From Methanobacteriaceae archaeon (GTDB lineage Archaea > Methanobacteriota > Methanobacteria > Methanobacteriales > Methanobacteriaceae), in the NCBI GenBank assembly GCA_013403005.1, contig JACBOA010000010.1, positions 1 to 64,000 on the forward strand: 64,000 bases of DNA, in the 5' to 3' direction. Of this stretch, positions 60,276-64,000 are shown piece by piece (position 1 is the first letter of the stretch; every line of letters starts with the position of its first letter). Made by a program: the position numbers and the translations under genes. The notes beneath the pieces were generated by a model. The model saw only the letters and a list, made by a program, of their open reading frames with translations. It was not told the origin of the DNA and did no database searches.

Positions 60276-61232
60276 TTAAGTATTGCTTAATTCTGCCAAT
60301 CTTTTAATCCTTTTAACCATGTTGGGATGGGTGGATAGTAATTCCATAATTTTACTGCCGGTGCTGATGTTGGTTTTCATTTCTCGTAGCTCTGCCAGTT
60401 CAGTTTCGCTGATCACACCATCCATGTCCAGATCCACCTGTTTGAGTTCACTGATTTCATGGGATGCATCTGAGATGTCATTGACAAAGAATGCTTTAAC
60501 TCCTTCTACTGATTTAACTTCTCTTTTATCCAGGTTAACGGATCCATAGACCAGTTTATAAAGGGCACTGGCTAATTTATGTGGTTTACCCCCAATCTCC
60601 ACACTTCCCTGGTCTGCGTAGTACTCTCGGACTCTGCTTACGAATAAAACCAGTAATTGACCTAGCAGGTATCCTACCAGTGCAACTATGCCAATGAGTC
60701 CAGCATCACCATCACCATCCCTACTGAAGAAGGTGCTTATGAATATCCAGTAACAGAGGAGAGGTATAACACTGATTAGGGTCATCACTGCCATATCCTG
60801 ATGGCGTATATGGCTGATTTCATGCCCCAGAACTGCTTTCAATTCTTCTTCATCCAGGAGGTTCAGGATCCCCCGGGTAACACAGACCCTCCCATCACCT
60901 TTTGACCGACCGAAAGCGAAGGCATTGGGAATACTGGTTTCAGATATTCCCACCTTGGGTTTGGGAATATTGGCATTCATGGCCAGTTCATCCACCATGG
61001 AATGCAGGTTAGGAGCTTCCTGGGGGGACACGTAATGCACATGCATCACTGACTCCACCATTTTAGGACCTAACATGTACTGGGCCAGCACCACCACCAC
61101 AGCCATTACTGCAAATATCAAAGGGGTTCCAAAGCCTAGTAAAGTGCATATTACAGTAATCACCGCATATAAAATACCAAATAGTAGTGCGGTGGCTAAC
61201 CAGAGTCTTAATGTTAGCAAAAATCTTCTCAT
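60276..61232 (-). CDS. htpX: HtpX-family M48 metalloprotease with EF-hand-like insertion
   Basis: The 318-residue membrane protease has two N-terminal membrane segments, the zinc motif HEISH at 137-141 (in LGHEISHIRHQD), two more segments and a third zinc ligand Glu in REYYADQGS (about 203). It degrades damaged membrane proteins. Unusually, residues 267-278 (DLDMDGVISETE) fit the canonical EF-hand loop: D267, D269, D271, G272, I274, E278. This lies in the C-terminal domain before STHPNMVKRIKRL. It suggests calcium-controlled activity; untested. Confidence 0.93.
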   Translation of the reverse strand: MRRFLLTLRLWLATALLFGILYAVITVICTLLGFGTPLIFAVMAVVVVLAQYMLGPKMVESVMHVHYVSPQEAPNLHSMVDELAMNANIPKPKVGISETSIPNAFAFGRSKGDGRVCVTRGILNLLDEEELKAVLGHEISHIRHQDMAVMTLISVIPLLCYWIFISTFFSRDGDGDAGLIGIVALVGYLLGQLLVLFVSRVREYYADQGSVEIGGKPHKLASALYKLVYGSVNLDKREVKSVEGVKAFFVNDISDASHEISELKQVDLDMDGVISETELAELREMKTNISTGSKIMELLSTHPNMVKRIKRLAELSNT

Positions 61233-61334
61233 TTCTACACATACCTCTTTAAGATTTCATTTTAAGTCTTCTATAAAATATTTTTCAGCCGTTTAATAAT
61301 AGTGAATAAAGTATATAAATATTACTATTACCCT

Positions 61335-61473
61335 GGGACTGTAAATTTAATGGGTTTTACACTGTTCATCAAGATTTTATATTTGTTTATAATGGTTCTT
61401 TCACCAAACAAACCATATTAAAGCAAAGATTGTTTACAAATATCACTCAACACCCCAATAACTTTACAGCCCC
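61335..61473 (+). mobile_element. MITE copy D
   Basis: A 139-bp element that starts GGGACTGTAAATTTAATGGG and ends CCAATAACTTTACAGCCCC, sharing GTTCTTTCACCAAACAAA with the other copies. The flanks TATTACCCT and TATGACCAT agree at 7 of 9 bases and may be an old target duplication. Between htpX and the DedA gene. Confidence 0.82.
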
Positions 61474-61707
61474 TATGACCATTAGTGAAGTTTTCCAATA
61501 GTTAATTCAAATAGTAGAATTTTTTTTATTTGTATGTTCTAAAGCAATATTTTCATTATAATTCTGTGATTTGGAATTTTAGTATGGATCTAGTTTTTTT
61601 TCTAACCACTGTTGGAATAATGTTCAAATCGAAAAACCGATATTGATTTTTCAAGGGTTTATCAATTTGTAAATCAAACATCTAAACTGGTCTTTTAAAT
61701 TCTTTTT
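61474..61707. other. Intergenic DNA downstream of DedA gene
   Basis: About 230 AT-rich bases between the MITE copy and the end of the DedA-family gene. No gene seen. Confidence 0.4.
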
Positions 61708-62322
61708 TCAAGGATATGCTTTTTTGTGGTAATGATATAAAAGATATGCTAAGAAAACCACAACACCTACTCCAACTACTGTATCAAATAGATGCATGTA
61801 ACCTTTAATATTTTCCCACTGAGGACCCATTAAGAATCCCACATATCCAAGGGCAAAGCACCAGGGTAGAGAACCAAAAAAAGTGTATATGCTAAATTTT
61901 TTGAGATCCATATTGGCTATACCCGCAGGAAGTGAGATAAAAGTGCGTATTCCGGGTATAAATCGGCTTATGAGCACTGCTTCGTGCCCATATTTGGCGA
62001 ACCATTCATCAGCCAGGTTTAATCTGCTTTTGGTTATGAAAATATATTTACCATAAGTTTCTAAAAGAGGCCTGCCTCCCTTTAAACCCACAAAGTAAGC
62101 TATCAAAGAACCGAGAAGGTTTCCCAGGGTTCCAATCAAAGTAATCCCCCAAAGTGTCATTTGACCTTCCCAAACAACATATCCTGCAAAAGGCATTATT
62201 ATTTCACTGGGAAGTGGTATGCAAGCACTTTCGATGGTCATTCCTATGAAAACACCCCAGTAACCTAATGATTCTATTAAATGGATTACTGTTTCACTTA
62301 AATATTCTATTGGGCTGAACAT
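61708..62322 (-). CDS. DedA-family (SNARE-associated/VTT) membrane protein
   Basis: The 204-residue protein has four to five membrane segments. DedA marks: GVFIGMTIESACIPLPSEIIMPFAGY with the conserved E-x-x-x-P-P/L-P, GLKGGRPLLETYGKY, FISRFIPGIRTFISLPAG and MDLKKFSIYTFFGSLPW. The R-x-x-P-x-x-R motif is intact. DedA/VTT proteins are linked to phospholipid flipping and membrane homeostasis. Single gene, divergent from the DUF368 gene. Confidence 0.92.
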   Translation of the reverse strand: MFSPIEYLSETVIHLIESLGYWGVFIGMTIESACIPLPSEIIMPFAGYVVWEGQMTLWGITLIGTLGNLLGSLIAYFVGLKGGRPLLETYGKYIFITKSRLNLADEWFAKYGHEAVLISRFIPGIRTFISLPAGIANMDLKKFSIYTFFGSLPWCFALGYVGFLMGPQWENIKGYMHLFDTVVGVGVVVFLAYLLYHYHKKAYP

Positions 62323-62504
62323 TGAAAAAGAAACCTCTTATTATATTTATTACCTCAAATAATTAAGATTAATAGAATTAATATTCCAAGGATAATTGGA
62401 ATTTTTTCGGTTTGAAAAATGTTTTTTTAGTAGTTACGATATACGAGTTTAGGTTATGATTTATGGATTAGAGATTTAAATGTTGTGTTTAGGAGATTCA
62501 GATA

Positions 62505-63380
62505 ATGAGAAAAATTGAGATATACAAAGATACTATTCTAATATTCCTTCGTGGATTGCTAATGGGCACTGCGGATGTTATTCCTGGAGTTTCCGGAGGC
62601 ACCATGGCGTTGATCACCGGCATATACCAGAGACTGGTTCATGCCATTAGCCAGATAAATGCTAACTTCCTTATAGCAGCCTTAAAGGGGGATTTTGCTA
62701 AATCAAAGGAAGAACTCCTCAAATGGGATTTCAATTTATTCATACCTTTACTGTCAGGTATAGGTGTGGCAGTTTTAACCATGTCCAAGATCATGACGGT
62801 CATGCTGACGGTGTACACCGCCCCCACATTTGCTTTCTTCTTTGGCCTCATCTTAGCCTCGGCAGGTTTTGTATACAAACATGTTGATGAGGTTAATTTA
62901 AAGAATATCATATTTCTGGTATTTGGTCTTGTTTTTGCCATAATATTTGTGGGATTAAACCCTATACAAGCCAACCACTCACTGCCAGTCATATTCCTAT
63001 CGGGAATGGTGGCCATCTGTGCCATGATACTCCCAGGAATCTCCGGAGCTTTTTTACTGCTTCTTCTAAACCAGTACGAGTACATGCTGGCAGCCTTAAA
63101 TCAGCTGAAATTTCCAGATATCATTGCCTTTTGTTTGGGTGCTGTAATAGGTATTTTATCCTTCTCCCGACTCCTGGACTATCTTCTGCAGCATCACAAA
63201 TCCGTGACCATGGCATTCCTGGTGGGTTTGATGGTGGGAACCCTAAGGCTTCCCTATACTAAAATAGTAACCACTATGGACTCCGTTATCCCGGTAATAG
63301 TGGCAGCAGTGATAGGTTTTGTTTTGGTAGTTGTCCTGGAAAGACAGTTTGAAAAATACCATCTGCATTGGGAGGCTTAA
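62505..63380 (+). CDS. DUF368 (PopT-like) membrane protein
   Basis: The 291-residue protein has eight or so membrane segments and two Pro-Gly-Ser-Gly repeats, VIPGVSGGTMALITGIY near the start and ILPGISGAFLLLLL in the middle, the inverted-repeat hallmark of DUF368. Bacterial relatives of this family transport polyprenyl (undecaprenyl) phosphate; here it might move an archaeal polyprenyl phosphate used in pseudomurein or glycan export. That is inference. Divergent from the DedA gene, whose family has been linked to the same lipid-carrier recycling. Confidence 0.88.
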   Translation: MRKIEIYKDTILIFLRGLLMGTADVIPGVSGGTMALITGIYQRLVHAISQINANFLIAALKGDFAKSKEELLKWDFNLFIPLLSGIGVAVLTMSKIMTVMLTVYTAPTFAFFFGLILASAGFVYKHVDEVNLKNIIFLVFGLVFAIIFVGLNPIQANHSLPVIFLSGMVAICAMILPGISGAFLLLLLNQYEYMLAALNQLKFPDIIAFCLGAVIGILSFSRLLDYLLQHHKSVTMAFLVGLMVGTLRLPYTKIVTTMDSVIPVIVAAVIGFVLVVVLERQFEKYHLHWEA

Positions 63381-63476
63381 AAAAACTCCTAGAATATCTT
63401 ATTTTTAAAAATTAACCTTTAAAGGATACTAAAATATTATTCGGTCCTTTTTCTAATTATTATTTAGTTCGTTTTT

Positions 63477-64000
63477 CTACTCAAACTTCTTAAAACCAGT
63501 GGAATTGAAACCGTGAGCTATTAAAAGTTGCTGGTCGCTACTTTGAAGTGGTTTCTCTTGGGCTGGTGGTATGGGGCTTCCTTTTTTGGCAAGAATAATT
63601 CCCATCTTTTTATTAGCTGCTAAAAACTTCCCTGCATTTCCGTTGATAAGTATATTACCTTTGATCATGTCGATGGCGGTGAAGTCATCAGTATCTCCAT
63701 TAATGATCACTGTACCACCGTTTAAGAGTGCACCAGTATTTTTACCTGCATTTCCATTTATACGGACGGTACCATTCCTCATGAGTATTCCAGTGGACAG
63801 ATCAACATCTCCATTTTTAACTATCTCAGCATCAACATTCAAACGAGCACCTACAGTATCTTTCACTGTTCCATCATCAATAATAAACTTTTTCCCGACA
63901 AATTGGCAGCCAATTAATTTATCTCCTCCCAAGCCATTGGTAACAATGTCAGTAATGCTTCTAAACTTTCTGTAACCTTTTTGGTTGGATTTTACTTCGA
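63477..64000 (-). CDS. GXGXG-motif protein (glutamate synthase/FwdC C-terminal-like), 5' end outside window
   Basis: The minus-strand frame is open from 63477 to the window edge, so the start is not seen. The 63932 TTG is not the real start, because EVKSNQKGYRKFRSITDIVT continues upstream in frame. The body has a parallel beta-helix with repeats such as NGTVRINGNAGKNTGAL, GGTVIINGDTDDFTAID and KGNILINGNAGKF, the GXGXG domain shared by glutamate synthase alpha C-termini and formylmethanofuran dehydrogenase subunit C. In methanogens stand-alone copies often serve as a separate glutamate synthase domain. Which one applies here needs the missing part. Confidence 0.8.
   Translation of the reverse strand, partial: EVKSNQKGYRKFRSITDIVTNGLGGDKLIGCQFVGKKFIIDDGTVKDTVGARLNVDAEIVKNGDVDLSTGILMRNGTVRINGNAGKNTGALLNGGTVIINGDTDDFTAIDMIKGNILINGNAGKFLAANKKMGIILAKKGSPIPPAQEKPLQSSDQQLLIAHGFNSTGFKKFE

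Overview
The window is chromosomal DNA from a hydrogenotrophic, pseudomurein-type methanogen of the Methanobacteriales, most likely Methanobacterium or a close relative. Several things point there: two 67-68 aa archaeal histones, F420-dependent NADP oxidoreductase, FmdE- and GXGXG-type proteins, hxlB, class I HMG-CoA reductase, archaeal RNA polymerase and translation genes, AT-rich intergenic DNA with GGAGGT/GGTGAT ribosome sites, and a giant parallel beta-helix adhesin. No tRNA, rRNA or CRISPR array was seen.

Layout. 1-10772 (minus) is one giant secreted adhesin frame of at least 3590 codons. It is cut by a single in-frame TAA and runs off the left edge. 11219-12036 holds two decayed genes (PepSY-like, DUF1801). 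12075-21988 carries ABCE1, a decayed receiver/histidine-kinase gene, a histone, a PEBP protein, a large frameshifted MEDS-PAS-GAF histidine kinase, a KH/PP-loop protein and small genes. 22325-31617 (minus) is a long information-processing cluster, read in the order rpl7ae, rps28e, rpl24e, ndk, aIF5B, rps6e, aIF2-gamma, PIN, ppa, rpoE', spt4, dephospho-CoA kinase, rps24e, rps27ae, argH. 32165-37961 (minus) has a second histone, thrC, a SpoIIM-like protein, trpS, endA, hxlB and npdG. 38111-42076 is a mobile-element graveyard (IS1-like and DDE transposase remnants, two MITE copies) surrounding an fmdE / cupin / flavin-reductase cluster. 42541-48875 has a secreted Cys-rich protein, a TIM-barrel isomerase, a PINA-type ATPase, hisI, hisS and an RNA-ligase partner. 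49693-52382 is accessory: zinc-ribbon membrane proteins, a NikR-like remnant and a third MITE. 52546-63380 is mostly housekeeping (aroE, TatD-like, VIT1-like, hmgA, sucD, aroD, htpX, DedA, DUF368) with a fourth MITE. A GXGXG protein runs off the right edge.

Functionally the core is translation and transcription, plus amino-acid, shikimate and isoprenoid biosynthesis. The most unusual features are a previously unlabelled family of about 135-140 bp inverted-repeat elements (four copies, two with clear 8-9 bp target duplications), a canonical EF-hand loop inside HtpX, and at least ten interrupted or decayed genes. Three of those are otherwise intact and lack just one base in a short homopolymer. 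That pattern could mean sequencing error, so it should be verified before biology is read into it.
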